A program made the translations under genes and the position numbers. Shown piece by piece: positions 20,061 through 30,409 of a stretch of DNA of 64,000 nt. The notes beneath the pieces were generated by a model, which worked only from the letters and a program-made list of their open reading frames with translations, had not been told where the DNA came from and did not search any database. The stretch spans positions 34,087,001-34,151,000 of the forward strand of contig JALMGJ010000008.1 of NCBI GenBank assembly GCA_023362775.1. Direction: 5' to 3'. Numbering within the stretch: position 1 is the first letter of the stretch; every line of letters begins with the position of its first letter. The stretch is from Charina bottae (taxonomy: Eukaryota; Chordata; Lepidosauria; Squamata; Charinaidae).

Positions 20061-21614
20061 CATGTTTAAACAGAAGACATGAACAGGAACCATACTGGTG
20101 TTTGCTTGAACATGAGACAGCAATCAGCTTGATCTAGGATCATCCTTTGTTACACTCTTGGATATCACTGACACTGTAGTTCCATTCATATCCACAGTAG
20201 TGCAGTTCTCCTTCAAACTTCCTAGTTGGAGAGAGGCAAGTATGGTTGTAAGAGTGGCTCCATTCTCTCCTCACTTTGAGACCCCTATACAGATGCCTGA
20301 ATGGAGCTAAAGCTGACAAATTCAATAGTGCTAGTAGATTTCTCCACGGGAATTCATAATATGCAACACACCAATACCCCAAGAAACTGGTCCATCATTA
20401 CCAAATACACCTGTTTAAATAATTACTACTGTAGAGAGACTGACAAATTTCTTCTTCAGGAAAAGGTGAATTATTTGATGCTAATTATGGAGTATTCATG
20501 GGGATAAATATTGGTTTTAAAATGTATTTGAGAGGAGAAATAAGGGGTATGTATTTATTCTTTTTCTGGGCAAGGCTGACTTGTGTGTTCCCATGGAAAT
20601 ACAGCAAAGGCCTCTCCTAAGGCAGCTGCTGATTACAGTTTGAATGTCATTTGCATTCATGATTAAGGAGAATTATAAAAGGACTGAGGTACAGATTTTT
20701 TTTAAAAAAAAGCAATAAGAGGATAAAAAGCCTTTCAGTCAATGCTCCTCAGCTCTTTTAATTAAATAAAAAGGAGAGGTGCTAGAATTCCATGAAGTTT
20801 TATTTAATGGTTAGTTGGTTGCTGCAATGGCATTAAAAATGTCATTGGGATAAATCTGAATGGAGATCAAGTAAATGATGAGATTCCTATTAGACAAAAC
20901 AAACAGGTAGATCATCTTCTTTTTCTCCAGTGTCCTGGTCAACGTACATTAATAATACAACTTTTAGGATTGAAATTCTAGTATAGGCAAGTTCCTTTCT
21001 AATTACTACTGAGCCATGTTATTGCCTGAGTATTAAATTGTCTCTGTTAAAGTATGGAATTTGTCTTCATGTTGAAAGGCTCTGTTTGATCCTCCTTCTT
21101 CTTGACCTTTTGGTTGTCTTTGATACAGTTGCTTGGTAAGTTTGGTAATTTCTATTGATTCTTTTTAGATTAGATATTTTACTCCCTGATATTGCTCAGA
21201 AAAGGTAAGTTTCCTTTACAATGAGAACCTCTAGTTCTCCCCATGCCCCATCTGTTGCTCAGTGCAGGGTAATGGATTCTGAAATGCCAAGGCAGAAAAC
21301 TACCCATTTTAAGTTTGCTGCTGTTCAGAAAGGGATGAACCCATGAGTCATGAAGAATAAAAAAAATATTGAGTTGAGCTCCATATTTTATTGTAGCAAG
21401 TTCTCTGCTTGTCATTCCCCAATGTCAGCCTGCCCCTATCTTCTTCCCATCAGACTAACTAAAACACCTACAGATATGTATTGTGTTCTTTGTGCCTGCT
21501 GGAATTATGAGTATCCTGGACACTTAGAACTTAGAAACGTTCCTAATGGTTGAGATAATTGGGTCTAAATGCTCCCTTCCTATTTTCAGAACTATTTCAG
21601 CTTAATATATTACT
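20055..21614. other. unclassified sequence
   Basis: Nothing is recognised on either strand. Confidence 0.5.
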
Positions 21615-21627
21615 AAGTTGAAGGAAA

Positions 21628-22118
21628 AAAGCAGAGACATCACCTTGCCGACAAAGGTCCGTATAGTTAAAGCTATGGTTTTCCCAGTAGTAATGTATGG
21701 CTGTGAGAGTTGGACCATAAGGAAGGCTGAGCGCCGAAGAATTGATGCTTTCGAGCTGTGGTGCTGGAGAAGATTCTTGAGAGTCCCTTGGACTGCAAGG
21801 AGGTCAAATCAGTCAATCCTAAAGGAAATCAACCCTGACTGCTCATTGGAAGGACAGATACTGAAGCTGACGCTCAAATACTTTGGCCACCTAATGCGAA
21901 GAGAGGATTCACTGGAAAAGACCCTGATGCTGGGAAAGACTGAAGGCAAAAGGAGAAGGGGACGGCAGAGGATGAGATGGTTAGATAGCATCACCGATGT
22001 AATGAACATGAATTTGAGTAAACTCCGAGAGACAGTGGAGGACAGGAAGGCCTGGCGTGCTATGGTCCATGAGGTCACGAAGAGTCGGACACGACTAAAT
22101 GACTGAACAACAACAACA
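21628..22118 (+). mobile_element. BovB LINE copy C (5'-truncated, second subfamily)
   Basis: This is the last ~490 bp of a BovB element. A 13-bp TSD, AAGTTGAAGGAAA, flanks it at 21615-21627 and 22119-22131. The 162-residue C-terminal frame (21618-22106) is open, reading RDITLPTKVRIVKAMVFPV, CESWTIRKAERRRIDAFELW and ending KSRTRLND. The 3' end is GTCGGACACGACTAAATGAC followed by CAACAACAACA, distinct from copies A and B. It is close to copy D (about eight differences in about 340 bp). Confidence 0.93.
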
Positions 22119-22131
22119 AAGTTGAAGGAAA

Positions 22132-22810
22132 TAAACAGTGGTAGAAATGTACAAAAACTCTTCCCAAATCTGGTTAAACATGAATTAGAGCCTATTAATG
22201 AATTTATTTTGGGCCAGTGGGGGTGGAAAAGAAGGATCTCTTTTCTATCCCACTGCATCTTCGCAGGTGGTAAGGAACCTGTTGCAATCTGGCCCAGAAA
22301 AATGCATATTTGTATGCATGGTGGCACCTAGGACAATAAGAAGAGAAAATGGTATACATTTATCAAAACTTAAGAGTTTAAATGTAATGCAGTTCCGATA
22401 CTTGAATTGTCCAGAACACAATCTGGTTCAATTGTATTAGATAAGGCAACATTGCACAATTGGGTTCAGCTAAGGACAAATTATCACAAAGAAAGGAGAA
22501 AAGGCAGAGAAAAAGCTGTGAAAGGAATCTCAGATAAATGCAAAATATGAAAAAAAAATACTAAGATTTGGGGAGGGGGCAGCTTTGTCAAGTATTACTG
22601 CTGGTTCTCAAATTTCCTTGAAGTTATCATGTATGTTACTAATATCCATCCATCCATGCCAATTTTCTCTTTTTCCTAAATGTAAAAATGTGAACTGACT
22701 TGGGGAAAAGTGTATGTTAATGTTATTTGTCATACAATTGTGAATATGGTATGCAGTGCAACACCATTTTTTTGCACTAGCTTATTAGATATAAGTAACT
22801 TGCAGATTTT
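22132..22810. other. unclassified sequence
   Basis: Nothing is recognised. Confidence 0.5.
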
Positions 22811-22814
22811 ATTG

Positions 22815-22895
22815 TAAGCCGCCCAGAGTACCCTGGTTGGGGGAGATGGGCGGTCATATAAATTTAAATAATAAATAAATAAAATAAATAAAACT
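22815..22895 (+). mobile_element. L2-like LINE/SINE 3' tail
   Basis: It reads GTAAGCCGCCCAGAGTACC, then GATGGGCGGTCATATAAAT and an AAAT-type repeat. Related tails occur at 26040, 51425 and 56055. Only the terminal part is present. Confidence 0.6.
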
Positions 22896-23054
22896 TTATG
22901 CCAACCACAACAACACCTCAAATCACTTGAGTTTCCAAATGATGTTCTGCTGATTCCTTCCAGATTTCCACAGTAAAGAAACACGCTCAAAACTCTGGAA
23001 ATCTCTACTGCTACTGTAATGAGTTGCCTCAGGCACATAATAAATCTACAGCAG

Positions 23055-23105
23055 ACGGTTTCTCAGATTCAAATCCAGGTCTTTCACCACTAGGCCACAC
23101 TGATT
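23055..23105 (-). mobile_element. small tRNA-SINE relic
   Basis: The minus strand reads TGTGGCCTAGTGGTGAAAGA and then a B-box-like TGGATTTGAATC, consistent with the head of an old tRNA-derived SINE. It is very short. Confidence 0.4.
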
Positions 23106-23109
23106 CTGA

Positions 23110-24420
23110 ATTGTATAGCCTTTCTTTTTTTACTCCAGTTTGAAGGGAATGCTGCACCAGGAGGACAAAGAAAGGAAAAGGTGGATTGGGGGGGGGGGGG
23201 GAAGCTATGTTTCACACATTTAATTTTTTCCAAGCAGTCTGATCCTCTTAGAACTCAATCAAATCTTAAGACTGCAGGTATAAACGTATTATAATGTAAA
23301 AATTCTTCTGACTGGTTTTTAAAATGCAAGTCTCTTTCCTGAAAATGGGGTAAAAATGGGAGTTGTTCATCTTTGTAAAGGAAGAACTTGTGGAGATGGA
23401 ATATGCAAGGCAAATGAAAATAACAATACTAAAAATAACAATTAACATTTTAGGTACATATTTCAAAGATAATATCAATATTAATGTATAGCTATCTTAT
23501 ACAAAAATGTACTCGAAATTTAAAGTAGCACTAAAATGTACATGTCTCTGAAATAAATATAACATATGCATGATTACATGAAGCTCCCAGGAGATTAGCA
23601 GGAAAAAAATTAAAAGTAATGAAGAAACAGCAGGGAAAACCTAAGAGAAGCAGCAGTCCCAGCTTTAATGTGCACAACTTTTTAAGAATTATGATTAGTA
23701 GTTCCTTCAGCTAAAATTCCAGGGCAGACCTACTTAATGTCACCCACTGCATGAAAAGCCTCTTCCCACTGGCATGCACAACGTTCTGGTTAATCTACAC
23801 ACTACATTTATTTTTCATTCTTCTTTCCCATTCTTATGTCAAATAATTGATTTTTTTACAACAATGGGTCAACTGTTCAACTTATCAATCACTAGTGGCA
23901 TGAAAGATTTAGAGGTTTTTGTTGTTGTTTTGTATCTCTCGACTGCCATCCGGTCATTATCCAGATTTGTGGAGCCAAGATGTAATCACTGGATTTGTTG
24001 CTGAAGAGCTGGAGTTGGAAAAATGGGTTTACTTTTGGGGTTGATGTGGGAAATGTCAATCACCCTAAAAACATTGTGTAAGGAAAGAAAGTGAGGAACC
24101 AGGGTTTCCCTGGGAACAGTGGCCTCCCAGAAGATAAATCTTCAGAATGGGGGTTACAGAAGCACAACAGCCAGGTCTTTTCAATTACACTTTCAATTAC
24201 ATGCATTAAGCTAGTAAATCCCAAGTGCTAGTCAATTCCAGAGGTTCAGCTCTCTAGATGGACGGGTCAACCAACTGATTTTTTTTTAAATGGTTGCAGA
24301 AGCCAGAGTTCCTTTTTCTCTCATAGCCATATCAGTCCTGCAGAAAAGGCACTGAGCCCAAAGATTGGATGGATGGGAGCAATCCAAGAAGACTGCTGTC
24401 TCAAACCTCCTCCTCCATAA
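23110..24420. other. unclassified sequence
   Basis: No gene or repeat is recognised apart from a G run at about 23188-23201. Confidence 0.5.
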
Positions 24421-24423
24421 GGG

Positions 24424-24510
24424 TTGTTGTTATTTATTCATTCAGTTGCTTCTGACTCTTCGTGACTTCATGGACCAGCCCACGCCAGAGCTTCCTGTCG
24501 GCCGTCGCCA
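24424..24510 (-). mobile_element. BovB 3'-end fragment (A/B subfamily)
   Basis: The minus strand matches the last ~85 bp of copies A and B (GGCCGACAGGAAGCTCTGGC, then GAGTCAGAAGCAACTGAATG and an AAATAACAACAA tail). The flanks share CCATAAG with one further near-match, a probable short TSD. Confidence 0.8.
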
Positions 24511-24751
24511 TAAGAGGGAAAACAGACTTCCAGAATGGGTACCTAAAGCTGTCTTTGGCCTGCTTCAGCTGTGGGCTGATAATGAGATACAGGTGCTGGC
24601 ATGAGGTCATGTCATCTGGAGATAGTTAATGGACCATCTTCATGCTGGGGCAAGGAGGTTGTGTAGATGTGGCCTTAGAGGGGATTAGAAAAAGCCACAT
24701 GGAAAGGAGGAAACAACATCAGGCAATGATAGCCACCTGATACAAACTGTA

Positions 24752-25084
24752 AAAGGTAAAGGTAAAAGTTCCTCTACACAGTCGTGTCCAACTCTAGGGG
24801 CCGGTGCTCATCTCCGTTTGTTAGCCGAAGAGCCAGCGTTGTCTGAAGATGCTTCTGCGGTCATGTGGCTGGCATGACGCGCGCGGAATGCTGTTACCAT
24901 CCCACCGAAATGGTACCTATTTATCTACCTGCATTTGCATGCTTTTGAATTGCTAGGTTGGCAAGAGCTGGGGTGAGTGCGGGAGCTCACTCCATCACGC
25001 AGCACTCAGGTCTCGAACCGCCGATCCTGCGACCTTCCGATCGACAAGCCTGGCATCTTAGCCGCTGAGCCACCACGCCCCCTT
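24752..25084 (-). mobile_element. squamate tRNA-derived SINE (long type)
   Basis: The minus-strand copy of the same SINE as 48479-48811. The head reads GGGGGCGTGGTGGCTCAGCGG with a B box GGTTCGAGACC, and the end is TTTTACCTTTACCTTT. A 14-bp TSD, TGATACAAACTGTA, flanks it exactly at 24738-24751 and 25085-25098. Confidence 0.9.
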
Positions 25085-25099
25085 TGATACAAACTGTAG

Positions 25100-25380
25100 T
25101 ATGACAAAAATGTATATCAAGAATTTGAATTGCAATCCTCAGCCTTGTGTCTTGTATCCAATGCTGGATGCAAGTGCACAAATCATATAATTTGCATTAT
25201 GACATCACAATGCACTTATCATCGTTTGTCCCCTCCTTGATCCCCCTGCAGATGTCTATGGTAAAGAACATAGGGATAGGGAAGGCAGAGTGTGAGAACC
25301 TATTTGCTGGGTTTTCCCTTCTGACCAACCTTTAGAAGTTGGATAAAGACTGGAAATTAATTGTTTATCTAGTTGCTTGC
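25100..25380. other. unclassified sequence
   Basis: Nothing is recognised. Confidence 0.5.
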
Positions 25381-25395
25381 TATTTATTTAGGAGA

Positions 25396-25701
25396 AGTAA
25401 CACCACAGGGCCAGAGTCAGCAGTTTATCTTCACCTAAAGGAAAAAAGAAAATCATTTGAGGACATTAATGTTCACATTTTAGACAGAGAAGATAGGTGG
25501 TTTGAGAGAGGGGTCAAGGAATCCATTTATGCCAACTTGGAAAATCCTTCCTTGAATAGAGGTGGGGGCCTCAGGCACAATCTTTCCCCTATTTTCCTTC
25601 CTGCTTTGTCTTCTGTGCCTAGGAAGATTAAGACCATTTCGCAAGCTCAACAGCAGCAGGGTAATCTTAACGATCCTCCTTTAGATGATAAAGGGACTTA
25701 G
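25396..25701 (+). pseudogene. PLE C-terminal coding fragment
   Basis: The frame reads SAVYLHLKEKRKSFED, then HILDREDRWFERGVKESIY, NPSLNRGGGLRHNLSP and a Gln-rich end before the stop at 25701. These are the conserved C-terminal motifs of vertebrate PLE proteins, downstream of the GIY-YIG endonuclease. The RT and most of the endonuclease are missing. The frame opens upstream in host DNA (25339), so that start is not meaningful. Confidence 0.9.
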
Positions 25702-25791
25702 AAATAACATCTCAAAATAACCATGACCTAGCCCCAGGTGCAAGGTCACAAAGCCACCTAGAAACATATTTAGGATTCCCTTACCAACTTT

Positions 25792-25842
25792 GCTCAGACT
25801 GAAGAAGCTCCTTGGATAAGGAGCGAAACGTTTCCACTGAGA
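25792..25842 (+). ncRNA. hammerhead-ribozyme-like core in PLE 3' region
   Basis: CTGAAGA is followed by a stem GCTCC/GGAGC (five Watson-Crick pairs) with loop TTGGATAA, then GAAAC and GTT. Flanking CTCAGA and TCCACTGAG can pair as stem I with an internal bulge. The stem is better paired than in the palindrome copies. Activity is not shown. Confidence 0.58.
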
Positions 25843-26039
25843 AAATAGAAATCCAGTTGACATGATTCAAGCTACAGACAATTCTACCTGGATGACTGAG
25901 AACCTTCATAGACATATTTATTTAGGAGTATGTTTTTGGATGGAGGGAGTTAGCATGTACACTTTGGTTTAAGAATTCCATTCAGTCTGCATAGAGCTGT
26001 TCCCAGTTGGTCTTACATAACTGGTATAATGATCATATG

Positions 26040-26120
26040 TCTTTATTTATTTATTTATTATTTATTATTTAAATTTATATGACCACCCATCTTCCCCCAA
26101 CGGGGGACTCTTTATGCTGT
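26040..26120 (-). mobile_element. L2-like tail fragment
   Basis: The minus strand reads GATGGGTGGTCATATAAATT and then an AAAT repeat, matching the tail type at 22815-22895. Confidence 0.55.
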
Positions 26121-26129
26121 TTCTTAGCA

Positions 26130-27470
26130 AAATATAAGCAAATCTGTGGAAATTCCAATTAGAGGGTTGTTTGGGGTGTGGGGGCAGTAGATTGGGGGAT
26201 GAGAGAAATCCACCCCTGGCGGTGGAAGGCTTTGCAGCATGCTTATTTAAAATGAATTGCAGAGAAGCTGAAAAGGATCCTGCTGAGAGGCCCACATGAA
26301 GCCAGGTCAGTACCATCTTGTGTGAAACAGCAGTTGCTACATAAATAACTATACAGGCAAAACAACAGAAACAAATGAACAAAAAAAAAGAAACCCTGGA
26401 CCTCTCACAAAAATTAGCCTGAGAGAAGTAAACATGTACATACAAATGGCTGAAAAAACAAGCCTCTCCCTTAAAAAAAATAACTGCCAAGGCTTAGGAA
26501 CCCAGAACACACTGCACAAGTACTCATTGGCTGCAGTGGCAAAGCTATACCTACTGCTGCCTGTTTAGCAAACAGTAATGCCAGGGATGTACTGGAGCTC
26601 GCAATAGGTTATATAAAGCACTTCTGGAGAAAGTGGGTGGAGATTTTGTGTACTCCAAATAATGAACTTTAAACCAATTTGTGTGATTCTGTGTTAGCAG
26701 AACCACTGGAAAGGAGGTTTGACTATATTAGTAACTGGCTGGAATAAGCGTGTTCTGAGAATATGACCAGCATGTTTTTGAGGTAGCAAATCATACTTAG
26801 TTCCTTAGAAGTAGATATCACTGAATCCTATAGAACTTCCTTCTGAGTAGAGATATACTACCTGTATTTTGTACAGATGTTTTCAAAACTCCAGTGCAAT
26901 CTCAAAAGCAAGTAGCTTTTAAAATCTGTTGATGGAAGAGTTTTCAAATAGCTAAATGTCATGCAGTGAAGCACCCTCTATAATCAGTTGCAGCTTGTGC
27001 ACAGATCTCTCATGTAATTTTCCCCCCAGAATTCATAAACTTAATTGCCTGTTTTGCTGGTGCACGTAAGAACAATATACCTTTGGAAATTGGGGAGGTA
27101 GATAAAGTTAATAGACTAGATTAAAGAGTATAGTTGCAGCTTGATGGCAAGCTGCAGAAGGTCCCAAGTTAATTACACAGTTTCAGCAAGACTTTCTTTT
27201 TCTTTTTGCAAAAGAGGGTAGAGAACCACTGCTAGTCAGTGCCGGCAATACGGAGTTAGAGAGGCTCATTATTGTACTTGGGGCAAGGCAACTTCCTATA
27301 TCTCTTCATGTAAGAATGGATGTAAGAATAAGTTACATGAATGCTGGAGAGCATAAATAATTCCTTTAACCTTATGTAAAGCTTCTTTCATTGCCTTTCT
27401 AGACAATGCTGATGGTCACATTTAAGGTGGCTCTGGGTTATCTAAGGGAACACCTTCACCTGTAATAATT
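26130..27470. other. unclassified sequence
   Basis: Nothing is recognised. The 141-residue minus frame at 26065-26490 shows no known motif. Confidence 0.5.
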
Positions 27471-27900
27471 TGCCTATCCAACTCAATTGAATAGGATCAA
27501 CTCCCTCAAGGTCCCTTCTTTACAAGACTGCCACTAATGGGTTCTCAAAATTGAGCTTCTTCTATAGCTTCCCTCAATGCTGGAACTCCCTCCTTGTGGA
27601 GATTTGGGCAGCTTCACCCATCCTGGGCTTTAGGAAGACTATCAAGACCAATTCGTTCCATCTAGCACAGAATGAGGATATGTTATGATTGAAGGTTGGG
27701 ATCAGGAGCACATACCTTTTGTATTTTCTGTTTTTTACATTTAATGTTGCCATTTTTAAATGAACATTATTTTTCCCCTTCTTTCTTTATTTGTGCATGT
27801 TATTTTATTTTATGACCAGACTGTTAGCTACCAGAGCCTTTGGGATTTGGTGGCATACTAATGAAGTAAGTAGGTAAATAAGAAAATAAAAGGTAAATAA
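27470..27900 (+). mobile_element. decayed L2-like LINE 3' region
   Basis: Contains AATGCTGGAACTCCCTCC and GGAGATTTGGGCAGC, followed by T-rich sequence and a terminal TTTGGGATTTGGTGGCATAC with AAAT-type tail. The layout is that of the 3' untranslated end of reptile L2-like LINEs. The coding part is not recognisable. Confidence 0.5.
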
Positions 27901-27904
27901 AAAG

Positions 27905-29785
27905 AGCTGATGCTGCAAGATCTCTGCTTCTCTAAATAAATAAATAAATAAACCATAAAGGTTATGCAATGTTTAGAATAAACTGGGCAAAAGTGGCTAA
28001 CTATATTCTTCTTATATGATAAGGTCTCTTGCCCTCATCTGGACTTGTAGAACACCCAAAAGGGGAAAAAATCAATTCGTATATTAAATATATTAAATGT
28101 AATCTATACTCTTCTACCCATCCCCCTGGGCCAACTACTTTTCCCATGGCTGCACCATACGTTTAGAATCCAACCTTTAAATACAGCCCTTGGCCCAAAG
28201 AATCCTGTTTACCCTTTTCCCCTTTTTCTAGGGCAGTAAAGTAATATATTTATATTATATTTATAATATGTAATGAACTAAATTTAAAGAGTTGGAATAA
28301 GTTCATTATCATGGATTACCTGAGACACATGCTTAAAACAGTTTAAAATTCCAGACTGAAGAACACTCTGTATGTGTGTGTGTCATATATGTATGTATTG
28401 TATGTATAAGCAAATGCCAATGGAGAAATGTACCCCTTTTACAATTAAGCAGAGGAGAAAAATATCCTATTCCAATTTTAAGAAAGAGTAGAAGGACCTT
28501 TTGTTTTGTCAAAAAGCCTGACTTCATTTACAGTATATCTTAAATACATCACAGTCAGCTTATTTATCTGTAATATTTAAATCCATATACATTGATGGAA
28601 TGCTAAAAGGAAGAATAACATATAACAAGCAATATAAAAAGCCATTTACACATTTGATTTCCATTTTCAGATAGTTTCACAGTCTGTTCTTTCTTCACTT
28701 GCTAGTGTTTAACTGCAAAACAAACATTTTGAAAAAAGGTCAACTGTATATTTTGAATGTGATGAAGGAAAAATAATAAGATAAAAAGGTGTAATCCACA
28801 TTGTAGCTCAGAAGTCAGACCCATTACCTTCCACTAACATTGATAAAAAATAGAAGGCAGACCCAATCCTGTGTCAAGAGATGAATCTTCCAGTTAGAAC
28901 TGAAATGAAATGCCAACTCCAATTCAACATTCTGTTTACTGACTGTGTAAGGTCATGGAGGACATTTTGCTATTTGCAAGTGGGGTGAATGTTGAAGGAA
29001 AAAAAGTTTGACATTTGGAGGTACTCTGTGGAGCAGCTAAGATCTGGTACTTAATAGTCCTGCAATGGGTCTCTTCAAACACTGGACCTTTCTGCCAATG
29101 CTTCTCTTACCTACTATTTTCTGGATTGTCATTCTGGGACTGCAGGACCACAGATTTAGCCCCAGCTGCATCGCCAGAGTATTCTTCAGCAGTTTATTCA
29201 GCCTCTACACTAGTTACTGTATTTATGTATATTAGCACAAAGTGTTGTTAGAGACATTTTGTTGTCACTTAGAAGATTTCTTCTATGCTCATTTCTTGTA
29301 TGGTATCATCATCCTAGAGACAAGCCCTACTGTAGCCTAAAATGAAGAAGATTATTATTCAAAGCCATTGCTTCATATTTATAAAAAAAATAGCAATGGC
29401 TGTGTACTTGCAATTTTGCTGCTAATAGCAAAAGAGAACAATAATCTATTCATTATTTCCCTAATGTATATTTCAGTATTATACTGATAAAATTTTATAT
29501 GTTAGCAATTGCTAGTCTACAGGCTTGTAAACTTCAGGTCTAGCTCCCCTTGATGAATACCCTTAGCTACAGTATCTACTTAGTGGAGTGACTTATTTTC
29601 TCTACAAAGATTTGTGAGCCTAAGAATAAGAAAGATGCAATGGAAACATTATTTCTTAGCTCGCATTACATTTATAATTCATATACTAATTATAATTCAG
29701 TAAATAATTTCAAGCTGACTTACAAAATACAAGAAAATAGAAACTACAGTAATTAAGCAGAACAAAACTGAAGACCATTCTAAAC
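27905..29785. other. unclassified AT-rich sequence
   Basis: No gene or dated repeat is recognised. A short AAAT repeat is at 27935-27952. Confidence 0.5.
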
Positions 29786-29789
29786 ACAG

Positions 29790-29905
29790 TCAAAATGGCA
29801 CAACAGTTAAAGTATCAGACTGGAGACTCGGGTGATAGCCCCACTCAAACACAAAATGCGTTGGTTGACTCTGAGCCAACTGCTAACCTACCTCATAGAA
29901 GTAAA
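29790..29905 (+). mobile_element. eroded tRNA-SINE relic
   Basis: ACAGTTAAAGTATCAGACTG resembles an A box. GTTGGTTGACTCTGAGCCAA and ACCTACCTCATAGAAG follow, the decayed body of the SINE type seen at 61525. Confidence 0.5.
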
Positions 29906-29959
29906 AAAGAACCCCTTTTCAAAACCAGCAAGATATTTACATCATACTGTATAACCATC

Positions 29960-30348
29960 TCCAAATTCCACAGAGCACTAAATGTAGCATGCTTTGACAG
30001 TTTCCCCACAGCAGTTTTGGAGGGCCAATATAAAAATGTTCCCTATGAGCCCCTGTGGACAAGGGGCCACTGAAATTACAGCTCATGTCCTGTTATACTG
30101 TGCCCTCTATAAGGATACCAGGACCCACCTGGGAAAATTTGATCTTTTTACATATAGTTGATATCAAATCAGAATTATTTAGTTTCTTTGAACATGGCTA
30201 AATTCTGTTATACCACCTGTAAAATTAGACACACCCTGACTGCCCACTGACGAACCCGCCACCAATTGTAACATTCTTATCCTGTTTTTATCCTGTTTTT
30301 ATTTTTAATCTGTTTTATTTTGAACTCTGGTTTGTGACTGTAATAAAT
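29960..30348 (+). pseudogene. non-LTR retrotransposon C-terminal relic
   Basis: Translated pieces include FPTAVLEGQYKNVPYE, followed, after a frame change, by a Cys-Gly...Glu-Ile-Thr-Ala-His-Val-Leu-Leu-Tyr-Cys stretch. This is the C-terminal Cys/His motif also present at about 51195-51260 in the long LINE of this window. A T-rich 3' region and AATAAA precede an eight-base tandem tail. Confidence 0.6.
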
Positions 30349-30400
30349 TCAATCTATCAATCTATCAATCTATCAATCTATCAATCTATCAATCTATCTA
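30349..30400. repeat. microsatellite (CTATCAAT)n at a LINE 3' end
   Basis: About six copies of an eight-base unit directly follow the LINE relic, consistent with a LINE tail that has expanded. Confidence 0.85.
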
Positions 30401-30409
30401 CAATCTTCA

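Larger units (their letters stand above)
25395..25914 (+). mobile_element. 5'-truncated Penelope-like element with TSD
   Basis: This single copy has the same 3' region as the palindrome at 3338-4189. A 14-bp TSD, TATTTATTTAGGAG, lies at 25381-25394 and 25915-25928. The 5' part is lost. The element contains the C-terminal coding end, a stop, about 210 bp of 3' region with a ribozyme-like core, and the terminus AACCTTCATAGACA. Confidence 0.93.

Noticed and set aside
19392..20123. Arg-Glu repeat protein on the minus strand at 19857-20123
   Set aside because: The run is the translated (CT)n microsatellite.
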